From Selaginella moellendorffii (lineage: Eukaryota; Streptophyta; Lycopodiopsida; Selaginellales; Selaginellaceae), in the NCBI RefSeq assembly GCF_000143415.4, contig NW_003314263.1:3316705-3380704 (forward strand): a stretch of 64,000 bases of DNA, given 5' to 3'. The notes beneath the pieces were generated by a model. That model searched no databases. It had not been told where the DNA came from and worked only from the letters and a program-made list of their open reading frames with translations. Within the stretch, counting starts at the first letter, position 1; each line of letters begins with the position of its first letter. Below, piece by piece: positions 33,123 through 44,787 of this stretch. A program made the position numbers and the translations under genes.

Positions 33123-33585
33123 TTATGATTGATCATTACTTCACATGGATATGGATTTATTTGCTAACTGGACATACGTATTCCAAGATATGATAATATT
33201 TTCTAAAGATTGACACGCTTATATGTGTGTATGCATGAGGCCTATCAACATCTAAAGTATTATTTTGTGATACTTACAAACCTTTAATAAATTCAATATT
33301 AGAGGAAGAAGTATCATATGATGCTTCTACATGTAGAAAAAAAAGGAAGTCAGATCCACTTAAATCACTTAGCTAGAAAATGTCAAACTGAAGAATATGT
33401 CAAAACTGAATCATCACTTATTTTGTTATCACAGTTTTTATTTTTATTTTTTAATTTGTTTTTTAATTTTTGGGGGGGGGGTCCAATGTAATGGATGTAA
33501 CCTCAATCATAAGCATAAGTTGACTTACTGGTGGAGCACGAGAGCAGGAATATGTCAGAATCTTCAATTTAGATAATCTGAGCCC
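33123..33585. other. intergenic between divergent genes
   Basis: Mostly AT-rich with poly-A/T and one G run near 33470. Likely holds the promoters of the peptide gene (minus) and the glycoprotein gene (plus); no defined site except the TATA box listed next. Confidence 0.35.
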
Positions 33586-33588
33586 ATG

Positions 33589-33597
33589 CTATATACA
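33589..33597 (+). promoter_or_regulatory. TATA box for the 631-residue protein gene
   Basis: CTATATACA lies 38 bases before the ATG at 33627 and 68 before the next in-frame ATG at 33657. With initiation about 30 bases downstream, either ATG could be used. Confidence 0.4.
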
Positions 33598-33626
33598 AGG
33601 TCTGGCAGCGCCCTCAAGAAAGAAGC

Positions 33627-35522
33627 ATGAGACCAAAGGATTTCAAAAACATCAAGATGAAATGTATTGTGGTTTTGGTCTCACTTGTCCTTGCTTCCTT
33701 AATATGCATCAACGTTTGGGTTCCAAGAATGATAAAATCATCGTCATCTCCCGGTTATTACTTTCCTGATCTCGCACAAGATCACGGTTCTACCTGCTGG
33801 GAGGTGAGTTACTACGCTATAAACAACGATCCATTCTACAAGTGGGCAATTGGCTCCTCACTTCCAATGGCACTTAAGCTCGACGAGAAAGGCACTCTTG
33901 GCTACCAGCGGGCAAGTGTATGGAGAATCTCTGGAATGAAAGATGCCCGATCAAATGGTACAAGCATGTTCAACTCTCCAGATCCCCACGTTCTAGGAGG
34001 AGTCTTTCACCGTGTAAGTAAAGGTTTGGCTTGGGAGATGTCTATCAACTGGGGGATGAGTGTTCGACTCTGCATCACTTTGCCCAGAATGACTGGCGAC
34101 CCGTGTCTCTTCACTGCTCCTGTAGTTTGGACAAACAAGCTCCATGCAAATGGTACGGGCTCTTATGCGGTCCTCATGGTGGGCGTTCCGTACAGAAAGG
34201 CTTCGTCACACATGTTTTCGGTTAGCAGCAGCTCCCTGTATTTGCCCTGGGGAGATTACTTGACCAACTTTGCAAGTAACGCTAGAACTCAACTTGGGCT
34301 CACGATTGACAAAGGCAAGGGAAACAACGTTAACAAGTATGTGTACCAAGGAAACGTATGTGAAGCATCCAAGCCCGTTTTCGTCATTCCGGATGTAATA
34401 TCGTATTTGGGATTTCCAACCCATCAGTGTGGCTGTGATGGGAACGTTTGCATCATTGACAGCAACTTGACGCAGCTGTCAGATTCGGACCAAGGCATAT
34501 CTCCTTTGAAGCTGAATTCTACGAGCTGTAGTAGCAGGACTTCCACTCTTTGGAATCTTGAGGGCATAGTTCCAATGTTCTCTACATACAGCCTCAAACG
34601 AAACGGATCATTCACTTTTGAAGTGACATTTAGCTCTGGTTCAGCTGTAAATTTTTCAGAGGCGATGAAGGACGTTAACTATGGGATCATAAAGAACGTA
34701 AGCTCGTGTGTTCAGGGATGGCTGGAGCAACAGCCGGTTGAAAAACCTCTTACAACCATCTCCCAGGACTGTTCCCTTCAAGGCATGGCAAACCTTGATT
34801 ATCACAGCGATGAAATGATGTTGCGATTCCCACTTGCTGCATCGGGGATGAGAGAGACGTTTGATTATAAAGTTCCCATTGGCAACACACAAGAGGACGT
34901 TTACTGTGGCATGGATCAAGGACAAGTAGCACTGACCCAGAACTTGTGCATGCTAAGCATGACGAAGCTCAAGCCCTCGGGAGAAATGTCAATGCTAGCA
35001 CAGCAACTGGATGTCTTTGCAAACGTTGCGGACATAAAGAGGTTCGCCCTCAATGAATGGGAGAAGGGGTCTTCAAAGAGAGCTCGAGTTCTCTTTGAGA
35101 TCTTGGTGGCAATCTTCACGATCGGGGCCACAATCTGGGGAATGTTTGCCAAGTCATCGGAGAACTTTGAGAAGTCGCTCATCAGATTTGTTTGGACAGA
35201 GTTTCAACTTTCAGTGCTTAGAACATTTGCACGGGCCTTAATCCTCATTGGAGTGATGATATGGAACACATTCAGCATCTTTCAGATGATCAAAGAGGTG
35301 GAACTAAAGCGTTGTCTTGCCACCTCTGGAACAATCATCCAGGAGTTGAACGGTACCAGCTTTTTGATCACCACCACCTCCACTATTGAAGTGATGCCCA
35401 AGTGGTCAATCTTATTTTGGGTGTGCTCACTGGAATTTGTTATCTTTGTGGCAGCAGTCGTTCTAATCTTTCATAGATTGCGCAAATCCGAAGAGCTTAA
35501 GACTGAAGAGATCAACTTGTAA
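33627..35522 (+). CDS. large membrane glycoprotein, unknown family, intronless
   Basis: Encodes 631 residues in a single exon. Near the N-terminus is one hydrophobic segment (about residues 13-33, signal peptide or anchor). A long presumably extracytoplasmic region of about 450 residues follows, with many N-glycosylation sequons (such as NGT, NLT, NST, NGS, NFS, NVS) and paired cysteines (QCGCDGNVC). Three hydrophobic helices lie near the C-terminus (about 490-513, 533-555 and 600-622), then a charged cytosolic tail ending EELKTEEINL. Met-11 (33657) directly precedes the hydrophobic segment and is an alternative start. I recognise no domain; it may be a lineage-specific surface protein or channel. 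It lies head to head with the Trp/Cys repeat peptide gene, about 670 bases apart. Confidence 0.75.
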   Translation: MRPKDFKNIKMKCIVVLVSLVLASLICINVWVPRMIKSSSSPGYYFPDLAQDHGSTCWEVSYYAINNDPFYKWAIGSSLPMALKLDEKGTLGYQRASVWRISGMKDARSNGTSMFNSPDPHVLGGVFHRVSKGLAWEMSINWGMSVRLCITLPRMTGDPCLFTAPVVWTNKLHANGTGSYAVLMVGVPYRKASSHMFSVSSSSLYLPWGDYLTNFASNARTQLGLTIDKGKGNNVNKYVYQGNVCEASKPVFVIPDVISYLGFPTHQCGCDGNVCIIDSNLTQLSDSDQGISPLKLNSTSCSSRTSTLWNLEGIVPMFSTYSLKRNGSFTFEVTFSSGSAVNFSEAMKDVNYGIIKNVSSCVQGWLEQQPVEKPLTTISQDCSLQGMANLDYHSDEMMLRFPLAASGMRETFDYKVPIGNTQEDVYCGMDQGQVALTQNLCMLSMTKLKPSGEMSMLAQQLDVFANVADIKRFALNEWEKGSSKRARVLFEILVAIFTIGATIWGMFAKSSENFEKSLIRFVWTEFQLSVLRTFARALILIGVMIWNTFSIFQMIKEVELKRCLATSGTIIQELNGTSFLITTTSTIEVMPKWSILFWVCSLEFVIFVAAVVLIFHRLRKSEELKTEEINL

Positions 35523-35720
35523 TGAATAATATTTTCTGTTTGTATTTGAGTATATGTTTAGAGTAGCGGATTATCAGAATATAAATTTAAGGAGAAGCTA
35601 AATTATTGTAATGTGGGATGCTACGAGTTCTTGCTACTCAACTACGAAGTCTTCTTCTTCTTTTTGTGATTCTTCAACTCAGCCTGGCAAATCCTTTGTC
35701 TGATTCCAAATCGATTACGA

Positions 35721-36774
35721 TTGAAAGAGGTCATCCAGCATCTCCAGGTCGATCACCAGCATCTAGATGACAACGATTACGCTTCTCTCCTCCGGAAATG
35801 CATCGAATTCAAAGCTCTCACTGAGGGCCGCGACCTCCACACCCTCATCTCCAAGGGAGAGTACGGACAGAGCTCCTACCTTTGCAATCTCCTCACCCAG
35901 CTGTACGGGAAATGCGGCCACCTCCATGCCGCGAGGGGAATATTCGACTCCCTGGGTGAGAGGAGGAACGTTTATTCCTGGAATATCATGATCATGGCAT
36001 ATGCCCAGAACCGTCTGGAGGAGGCCAAGGAGATCTATGACCAGTCGCCACAAAGGACCATGGTGACGTATAACACAATGGTCACGGCATATTCCCAGAA
36101 CGGGCATCTCCAGTGTGTCAAGGCCTTGTTTGATGGGATGGAGCAGCAAGACATTGTGTCATGGAACGCCATGCTAGCACCATATGCCCAGAGCAGGCAC
36201 GACACCCAGACCGTCGATCTCTTCGAGTCCATGGACATCGACGGCGTCACGCCCAACCACGTGTCACTCATCTCTGCACTGGACGCATGCAGCATGGTCG
36301 GGGAGCTGCGGCTGGCAGACACACTGTACGATGCAGCGCTGACTCTTGGGTGTATGGGCGACTACAAGGTGTGTATGGCACTTGTAAACGCGTATGGCTG
36401 GTGTGGCAGCCTGGGCAATGCCAAGTGGATATTTGACCCCCTAAGAGTGATGAGATTACAGCCTGGAATCCTGTATCTGGTGGGCAAGAACCTCAGCGAT
36501 GCCAAATCACTAGTTTTTTTCCATGCCCGCGCGCAATCACATCTCCTGGAACATCATGATGGTCGCATTTGGGCGAAGTGGATTCCATTGCCAAGCCCTG
36601 GATTGCTTCTGGCTAATGGATCTCAATGGAATCTCCCCGGACAGCGCCACTTTTGTGAATCTGTTGGATTTGTGCTCCACATTGGAAGAGGGCAAGACCA
36701 TACATGCCTGCACAGAGGAGAGTGGTTATGCAACCCATGGTGACAATTGCTCAATGCTATGTGGTTGCAATTAA
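35721..36774 (+). pseudogene. PLS-type pentatricopeptide repeat gene, frameshifted and truncated
   Basis: The first 240 or so codons read PPR repeats: YLCNLLTQLYGKCGHLHAA, NVYSWNIMIMAYAQNRLEEA, TMVTYNTMVTAYSQNGHL and DIVSWNAMLAPYAQS. At about 36440 the frame shifts (the correct continuation, SDEITAWNPV, is in another frame), and a second shift near 36520 leads to RNHISWNIMMVAFGRSGF, SPDSATFVNLLDLCSTLEEG and KTIHACTEESGY. It then stops without the E, E+ or DYW tail usual in this class. PPR-PLS proteins act on organelle RNA. An ATG before residue 1 of the protein-like part is not certain; decay is clear. Confidence 0.75.
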
Positions 36775-36779
36775 ACAAT

Positions 36780-37245
36780 CAAACTCAATTGATGGTGACA
36801 TTCATGGCGTGTGGTACAACTCTTCTTGCTCTTGCTACCAACCTCATATTTGGCTAAAGTTCTTCTATAGAAATCCTAGGGATGATGTGTACTATTGTTT
36901 ACAGTGATTGCCACATATCATTCCTGGGACAATGCATGGTGTTTGTATAAGTTTCCCATGTGTCTCAAAGGGATGGCATTGCAATTGTACAATGGTCTGA
37001 GTGCATCCACTTGTGCGGATTAGAGTATTCTCCTGGAAGTCTTCAAATATACATTTAAATATGTTGACAATTGTGATGATGTTTTCTAGCAATTGCATCA
37101 TCTTCATTAAGGGTTATTTAAGTTAATGATGCAATTTAACATTTGTTTCCAAAGCCTCTTGTTTGCCAAATATGGTAGAGTGAATTAAGTTGGGAATGTT
37201 GTGGCTCTTTCTGATCGTATTACACAATTGCAAATATTGTTAAAG
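36780..37245. other. intergenic, AT-rich
   Basis: No supported gene. May be further decayed retrotransposon sequence leading into the relic at 37250. Confidence 0.3.
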
Positions 37246-37249
37246 TTGT

Positions 37250-38662
37250 TAATAATGTTTTTCATCTAGTTTATGAATTGTGAACAAGTATTTATGGATC
37301 TCAAAAAGTTATTGACGACTTTTCTAGTTTTGGCATATCCTATTATATTCAACGTTTCATTTTGCGTGTGGATGTTTTTGATATCGATCTTAAACATGTG
37401 TTGATGTAAAAGAGTTTAAGTGTGCCTAGTCAATGCCATCCCATTGCATATATCACTGCATATTACAACCAGCAAAGGTGAACTACTCCACGATAAAGAA
37501 TGAGTATTTAGTTGGGGTTTTGAGAAATTTCATGTATATCTACATGGTTTTCAGACATTACTAAAAGATGATCATGCTGCAATTATTTTGTTATTAAAGT
37601 GGAAGAACGTAGTTAGTCATACTATTTGGTGGGCTTTGAAACTTCAGATATATGATTTTGATGTTATTCATCACCTAAGATTGATGTTTTATGGTTTTAT
37701 GGTTGATGTTGATGCCCTTTCTCGAGCTCATTTTCCTTCTTTGCTCTCTTCTTATGTTTCTAACAAACTTGTTTTAGCATTTGTGGATTTTTTGGACAAA
37801 TATTTTGTGCCATTGGTAGTTGTTGTACTTGATATTCCATGTCCATAAGGTTAAGTTGTGGATCTAAAAACTTTGCGTTGGGTTTAAGAATCTTATATCA
37901 CTTACTAGTGACTTGCCATTTCAATATTTACATTCTCAATATCACCTTGAGGATGATATTTTTTATTTTGTGAGGATGAATCCTGATGATCATTTATAGC
38001 TAATAGTGTTTTTGATATTTATTCCATCCTTTCTCTATACCTACCATAATTCTCCTGTTCTAGGTGGGCATATAGGACATCATTGTGTGACTAAGAAGTT
38101 ATATAGCTCTCTATTGACCGAAGATGTAATATGATGTTATCCAATATGTGCATAGTTGCATTTAATTCCAAACTTGTAAAACTCCCTCTCATTTTGTAGA
38201 AGGATAGTTGAAATCAATTGTAGTTTCCCATATATTTGAGTTAGTGGCGTTTAATCTGATGGGGCCTTCTCCAAGGTTGACTATTGGTAACGAGTATGTC
38301 ATTATTGTTTCTAATCACTTAACTCATTAAGTGGAAGTTAATGCTCTTGCTAATACATCTACAACTGCTGTTAAATACTTCCTCCTTAATCGAGTGGTAT
38401 TTTAGCATTTATGTCCGAAGTGAGCTCTTTCAGATAATGGTTCTATATTTATGGTTAAGGTATTTCATGTTTTAACATCTCAATTGGGAATATGCCACAC
38501 TTTCACGAGTGTTTATCATTCACAATCAGATAGTTTGGTGAAATGGCTCATTCGAACCTTCAAAGGGACGAACTACCAATAATAATCTTGGGATTAATAT
38601 TTGTGAAGCATTATTCCACTGATCCAAGTAGAGTTTATTGAACACTTAGGCCACTTACAAGT
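37250..38662 (+). mobile_element. old Ty3/gypsy relic: RNase H and integrase, left part
   Basis: Broken plus-strand frames follow the gypsy pol order: FMDLKKLLTTFLVLAYPI (RT to RNase H linker) near 37285, WALKLQIYDFDVIHH and VDALSRA (end of RNase H) near 37630-37730, a zinc region remnant VLGGHIGHHCVTKKLY near 38060, then integrase core pieces SDNGSIF near 38430 and VYHSQSDSLV near 38510. The relic stops at 38662, where element 3 is inserted, and resumes at 45929. Confidence 0.7.
38658..38662 (+). other. target-site duplication of element 3, left
   Basis: CAAGT, repeated exactly at 45929-45933 after the right LTR. Confidence 0.9.
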
Positions 38663-39809
38663 TGTAGCGCACGTGGTTTTGACCCTTTATCCTATGGTGA
38701 TTTACCATAGGATAACACCACGAAGCGGAACCTAAACCCTCTTTGTGCCACGTGACAGATGCCACGTGTCACATACCACGTGTCCATGCCACGTGTCCAT
38801 AGGAACCCGAGGTTCAGGGCCTTGGGCCACTGAACGAAGGAACGGTGCCAAACTCCCAAGCGTGACGCCAAGGAGTGATGAAACCGGACCACGGAGCAAC
38901 TCCCGAGCATATAGCCCAAGGAGCGAGGGACAGGGGCCCGGAGCAACTTGGAACAGTCCTAGAGCAACCAGCATCCCAATGCCAGGACCAGCACGCAAAA
39001 CGGAGCCAAACGGAGTCTGGCGCTATTTCGGCATACCGGTGGCCTAACGTGAGAATATGGGTACTCCACCAGCTAGCATGGAATGGAACTTGGGCTTAGA
39101 CCCAAGCCGGACGCAGAACAAGGACAGGCACACAAGCAGGAGCTAGACTATGCCTCAGGTTGGTCGGCCATGCCCGACCTACCCACTATCCCTACTATAC
39201 ATTTGGAACCCCCCATAGCCCCCCCCCCCCCCCCTTGAGGAACACACGCTTTGGGCTTTCACCCCAAGCCTCCCTTAGTATCAGGAGTTAGTCTCTGGGA
39301 CAAACTCGAAACTTACTAAATATGGAATGTCCTTAGATTGCGAATTTGGACACGGGACAAACACCATTGTGTTCAGGCCGATCTCTACATTCCATAGATA
39401 TGCCAAATGAGCAAATCTGGACACTTTCCATAAATAGCATCTGGGACAAATTGAGACTAACACAAAGGGCATGATAGCGAGGGTGTTTGGCAGACACGGT
39501 AAGCTATCATCTAGCGATGTTGAGGGACCAAGCTCAATATCGCGGGGGTTCCCAACACTAGCAAGTGCAAGTCAACGAATGAGTTTCTCTAACCAGGTCA
39601 AGTATGCTTGACTAATAGCACTTAGGAATTCCGTCCTTATGCCCATCTGGTCAAGTGCACACGCAAGGACCAGTTTCTCAACTAGCTTAGGCGGAGACTA
39701 ATAACGGGTCCAGCAATACCGACCTCCTGCCATCGTGACAGTAAGGTAAGAGTGTCCGTAAGGACTAGCCGACAGGTAACTTTCGATACCCAAAGTCACA
39801 TGCGCGACA
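38663..39809 (-). repeat. element 3 left LTR (3' LTR)
   Basis: 1147 bp, TGTAGCGC to GCGACA on the plus strand. Contains several CACGTG-type boxes near its left edge (ccacgtg repeated at 38755-38800) and the shared LTR block at 39183-39265, where the G run is long (about 17). Confidence 0.92.
38753..38800. repeat. cluster of CACGTG (G-box) sites in the element 3 LTR
   Basis: ccacgtg occurs four times within 50 bases here and again in the other LTR (44873-44922). CACGTG is the plant G-box core bound by bZIP and bHLH factors, so this may be an enhancer (inference). Confidence 0.5.
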
Positions 39810-39822
39810 CTCTCCCCCCCTT
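39810..39822 (-). other. polypurine tract of element 3
   Basis: Minus strand AAGGGGGGGAGAG immediately before the 3' LTR. Confidence 0.8.
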
Positions 39823-42800
39823 GGGAAGATCGACATCCTCGTCGATGCATACTCCAGTCTAGAATACCGCCAAGGAAACAACTCCATAAAAAGTTCACGG
39901 TACTCACACTATGTGAGAAATGCACCAACTTAAATGAGTTAGGGGGCAACCTCTTTGTCTAACGCAGATGCGCTACCAGCTCAGACACCTTCCGGCCGTC
40001 GCCGACAAGGAAATGACCAACGGAGTCAGCCACCCCTGCTGCTCTGGGAGTCACCCAGCTGACAAAAGTGTGATATGCCCTGCCCGCAGAGACATAGAGA
40101 GAGAAGCCAGAGGCCCCAACCCTCCTGAGCAAAGAAACCAAACCCGTCGGTAAGGTTTAGATAGACTACTGTCAACAGGCAGTTTAGAGTTGTTTACACG
40201 GTCACGCCCTTTCACGGAACAAGGAACATCGACAAAGAGGCGGGTTATGTGACCAGTCGACAATAGCTACCCCATGACTAGAGATTTCACCATGCACACG
40301 AAGTGCCGAAGCCAGTCTGCCTATACTGGCCCAAACTCAAAGATCAATAGATGGACAATATCAAAGTCATAGACAATGATATCTTAGAGATTTAATTATC
40401 AGTGAATAAAGCTTAGATTAGAACACAAAAGTATTCCAAGTAAGTTATCATCCGATAAACCAGTAGTATTGTAGATAGGACCCACCAAGATCATCATAAT
40501 TGGTAAACATAGGAATCACCATCTAACAAAATTGAATAGCAAGTATATCATCAAGGAAACGCAATGATGAAACTTAACTATCGAAGATAGTAGACAGTAA
40601 GCCAACAACTTACTAGAGAGAACTCAAAGAACATAAAGTATCATTGACTAACAAGCACAATGCTCGCGAATGTATCACCCAAAGGAAATAACATCCAAAT
40701 CTATCAAAACTAACTCGAGCAACAATCAACAGAACAAAATGAATGTTGCAAAGCAAACAAACGCTTGTTCATATTAACCATTACACTAGCCAATCCGAAT
40801 AGATCCCAACCAACAACACGAAGGAACTCAAGTTGCCTAAGCAAGTGTTAGCAACATCCTACGGATGTTTCAAACCCAAGAGACCAATCCAGAGCAAACC
40901 ACAAAGAATATGTGGTATTGTGAAAAGCCATAAGCCATCAAAGAGAACAACTAACTATCATGAAAGATCGTCAATCATTCCATCAATAAAGAGATGCATA
41001 ATCATCGTCTAAGAAGGAATCCACCATCCCGAAGAACGGCAAACCATTCTATACTAACAATAATCAAGCAAAACTTTTTGACATGGATAATCAACTTTCC
41101 TAGATGATAGTTAATCATCACCAATGATTGCTAGATGCAAAAGCCAACTTCAACATCGAAGCTAATGAGCCAAAATGCCTTCCCCAACAACTTCTAACAA
41201 ATGGAACAATGAGCACAAAACTCAAGAACCAAAAGCTCGAAGAAGCCTATAACTAAGTCTTGCCTAATAATGATCACGAGTCTCATAGAAGCTAACTTCA
41301 ATGCTAAAGAAGAAATCATGGTGCAACCCACAATATCTTCCTCAACACATCCATAAGCCAAACTTCATAATGCCAAAGCTAATGAAGAGCATTTCTGCAT
41401 CAATCCAAAAGCTAAGCATAACGAAGCTATGCTTAACAAGTGATCACCAAACGATCCTCCATGAATCCATCTATAGCAAGACGTAACTCACTTCATAGCA
41501 AGCACAAGAAGAATCATCAATGATTGATATATTTCAACTAAAATCCCATAAGGATTCAAAATATTCCAACATCGATCACTAACTCTCCCATTTGTAGAGT
41601 TAGCATAGTCCATGACTAAATCACTTTTCAAGGAAAAGCTCAAAGCTCAACCCCTACTAAATAATCTCGTTTAGAACACAACTAACTCAAACTTGCCACT
41701 CAGTTCATTTGAACGTCAACATAGTTGCTAACTAGCAAACGCATGAATGCCAACAACACAAAGCTAAAGCCAAATCATCAACACTTTTCATTAAAACTAA
41801 TGAAACTCAATATCAATCCTAAGGAAAGACATTTCATTTCACTCAAGTCTCAATATCAACAATATCAATGACAAGGCCTCACTTCAATGCCATCAACACC
41901 AGGACAAAGCTAGAAGGAAGCAAGAGTGAATCACCACTTGGAGCTTTCCAGCAACCAAGCTAACCAAAGTCGAAGATACTATACTTAGTATCCGAGACCA
42001 ATCCTTCAGCAAAACTCAGTGACAGATAACACATCATCAAGGAGTGAATCACCACATCCAAGACTCAATGAAATCCAACACCACGGACTAAACGTAACCA
42101 AATGATATCGACAGAGATAGAATCGATATACTAACATAGGAAAGCTATGCAAGTCTAACGACACGATCCTCCGCAACACCATCCGGTAAAGCAAGCCCAT
42201 CACTGCTAAATCATCATCGAGCAAAGCAAGTGTCAATTGTCCTTGATGAAGTCTACAAGTAATCACTAGTCGCAAAGCAACTAACAATCACTCCTCAACT
42301 TGCGTTCACAAGACCCAAACACCAACTCAAATCATCGAGTCACATACTCATCCAATATGAACGTAATACCCCAAGTATGAGATAAAAGTTCATAGACAAG
42401 CACAAACTAAATGACCACTCGAATCCAACTCAACCGCAATAAGCCCACTAATGCATTTAGTCAATAGCTCTGAGCATGCCTTGAAGAGGCTAGCTATGTG
42501 ATCAACACTCAGTCGAAACTCAAGTGAAGACCATGAGATGGACTCATATCGGTACACAACCTCCTCATAGACAAAGCTATAGTACGGGTACCAACATCTC
42601 AACCTCAAACAACTAAGTTGGACATCACCATCCTCAGCCAAGGTGCAGGGCCACCAAAACCAAGTCAAGATCAGTGAGAGCTCACTACTCTCATAGAGTC
42701 TAACGTAATGCAAGGTGCAAATTGCCACCAAGCACAATGCTACAAAAGAAAGGCACAAGGGTCACCTTTCTCAGAAAAGCGCAACAGCCACTTTTCTACA

Positions 42801-44770
42801 CCAACTCTAGACTCTATCCAACTCAATTGCCTTAGCCCCAAAAGTCAGCATCCCTTTCGGGCCGCATCATACAAACTACTTACTAAGATCTAAGCCAACC
42901 GAAGTCAACTCCAACCTCTTCACTAGTTTGTACTGGCTTTCGAAAATGGAATGGTTTTCGAGCAAAGTGATCAATAGATCAGCCATTAGAAAGTCTAAGA
43001 AAATTTGTGGAAAATTTTCCATCCTAGAGAAAGAATGACTCTCAATCCAGAATTGCAAACTTTCAAGACTCAACCAATTTCCTCCTACCAACAACTTCAC
43101 ATAGGCTCACTTCAACACAAATTCTCATGATCGAACAACATGCTTAAGCATTGAACATCTTTGCCCATTTAACCGTTATCCAACACCGATATCCGCAAAG
43201 TGCAAAATGAACATCCAAGGCTTGATCACGAAGACCACTTCTTCGGATATCCATATTGCACTAACACTCTTCTTCAATCACCTTCAAGATCCAATGTGAA
43301 GCCAAAACACTAACAAGAAAAATGACATGGAAAAATCAAGGTCCAAGGAAAATTCCTCATCACTTGAAATAACAATGCCACTTCCACTAACACAAGTGCT
43401 AGTGATATCAATGCCCCAACTACACATCTTCTCCATCCAACAATCTACTCCAAGTGCTAACGGATCAACCGACAAGCCATAGCAAGTAAATGCTATAACC
43501 CTTTTCCAACACTAATGGACAAACTCAAGGAAACAAGGAACCAACTTAAGCTTAGCATAATGAACCACCACCGAGAATCCAGTCAAAGCTACTACAATGC
43601 TACTTCGTGCAAGTAAACTAACTTCTCCATCCACCACTTTGGGGGTTGATCATCATTTATCCAAGCAACTTCGTAAACACATTGCTCATTATCACATGGA
43701 TATGATATATAATCACAATGACTTGATCATCAATCGAGCAACACTACGAGCATCATCCATGTCACTACTACAAAGGTTTACGTAAATATCAAGTGTCGAC
43801 TCAATTCAATAAAATGTAACATAAATGCCACACTCCACTGATAGAGATTTATAACACCAAATACCACCAACTTTTGTTCACAACACAGATAAGCTCATGC
43901 CACCCTCTTTCTGACCAAACTCAAAACTAATCCAACACCAAGCTACTCAAGGAGCAATAGCAAGGTTTCCCGGAAAAGAATTGAGCATTGCAACCCAAGT
44001 CTTCTAATAGCAAGCCTAGACAAAATGGATTAGCGCTTCACTGCTATCCATCCCATAACTCACCATTGTAAGACCATCATTTCCAACATGCATCAAGGTA
44101 GGGACTCTTGATTGCATAATGTGAACACAAGCAATGAGTTAACACCTCATTGCAAATCATCTCTCCTAGAAGAGAAAATGATTTACGTATTTGATCCTCC
44201 GTCCCCGATAAGTCTCTTTCGGGTCTCATCTTTGACTAAACCTCAAGCTTGCTTTCGCACTGCCTTTAGTCCAGTCCAAGAAAAGCTTATGAGAGAGCAC
44301 GGCAATGATTACTTGAACCAATAGACTAATCCCTACAGTCTTAATTGATCCACTTGTAGTCTTGCCTAGGAAGGATCCACTAGTGCCGTGCTAAACAGCT
44401 ACGGACCAGCCTATTTGCCACTCATAGCAAACCCAAGGAAAGTTTACTTTCACCCACGGTACATGAAACAACTCATGGAACCAACAATAGGCTAACATTA
44501 ATCCTGCCAACTCAAAGTGTAACCTAGAGTTGCTAATGTGCCTCACTCACGAGCCCAAGCGCAAACTCGTGTAACGGAACAACTCAGTCCACCTATGAGC
44601 CCAAGAGCAAGCTCACATAATATGGAACAAAAAGGTAACCAAAACCATACCCAAGGAACGATTGCGAAGTCTTTGCACCCAAACGTGTACCCACTCGGAT
44701 CATCGTTTTCATCTCTGCGTATGCAACGAGACTAGTTGCCCAATCTCATTGAATAGTATTCGCTGAGACT
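39823..44770 (-). other. element 3 internal region, no coding domains
   Basis: About 4.9 kb, A- and C-rich on the plus strand, with only short frames (longest about 120 codons) and no retroviral motif. The end next to the polypurine tract shares tcgacatcctcgtcgatg with the matching part of element 1 (tcgatgtcctcatcgaac), showing a common ancestor. Fits a LARD-type element. Confidence 0.6.
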
Positions 44771-44785
44771 CATTCTCTGATACCA
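44771..44785 (-). other. primer-binding site of element 3
   Basis: Minus strand TGGTATCAGAGAATG; its first 11 bases match the initiator-Met-tRNA primer site. Two bases from the 5' LTR edge at 44788. Confidence 0.85.
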
Positions 44786-44787
44786 AA

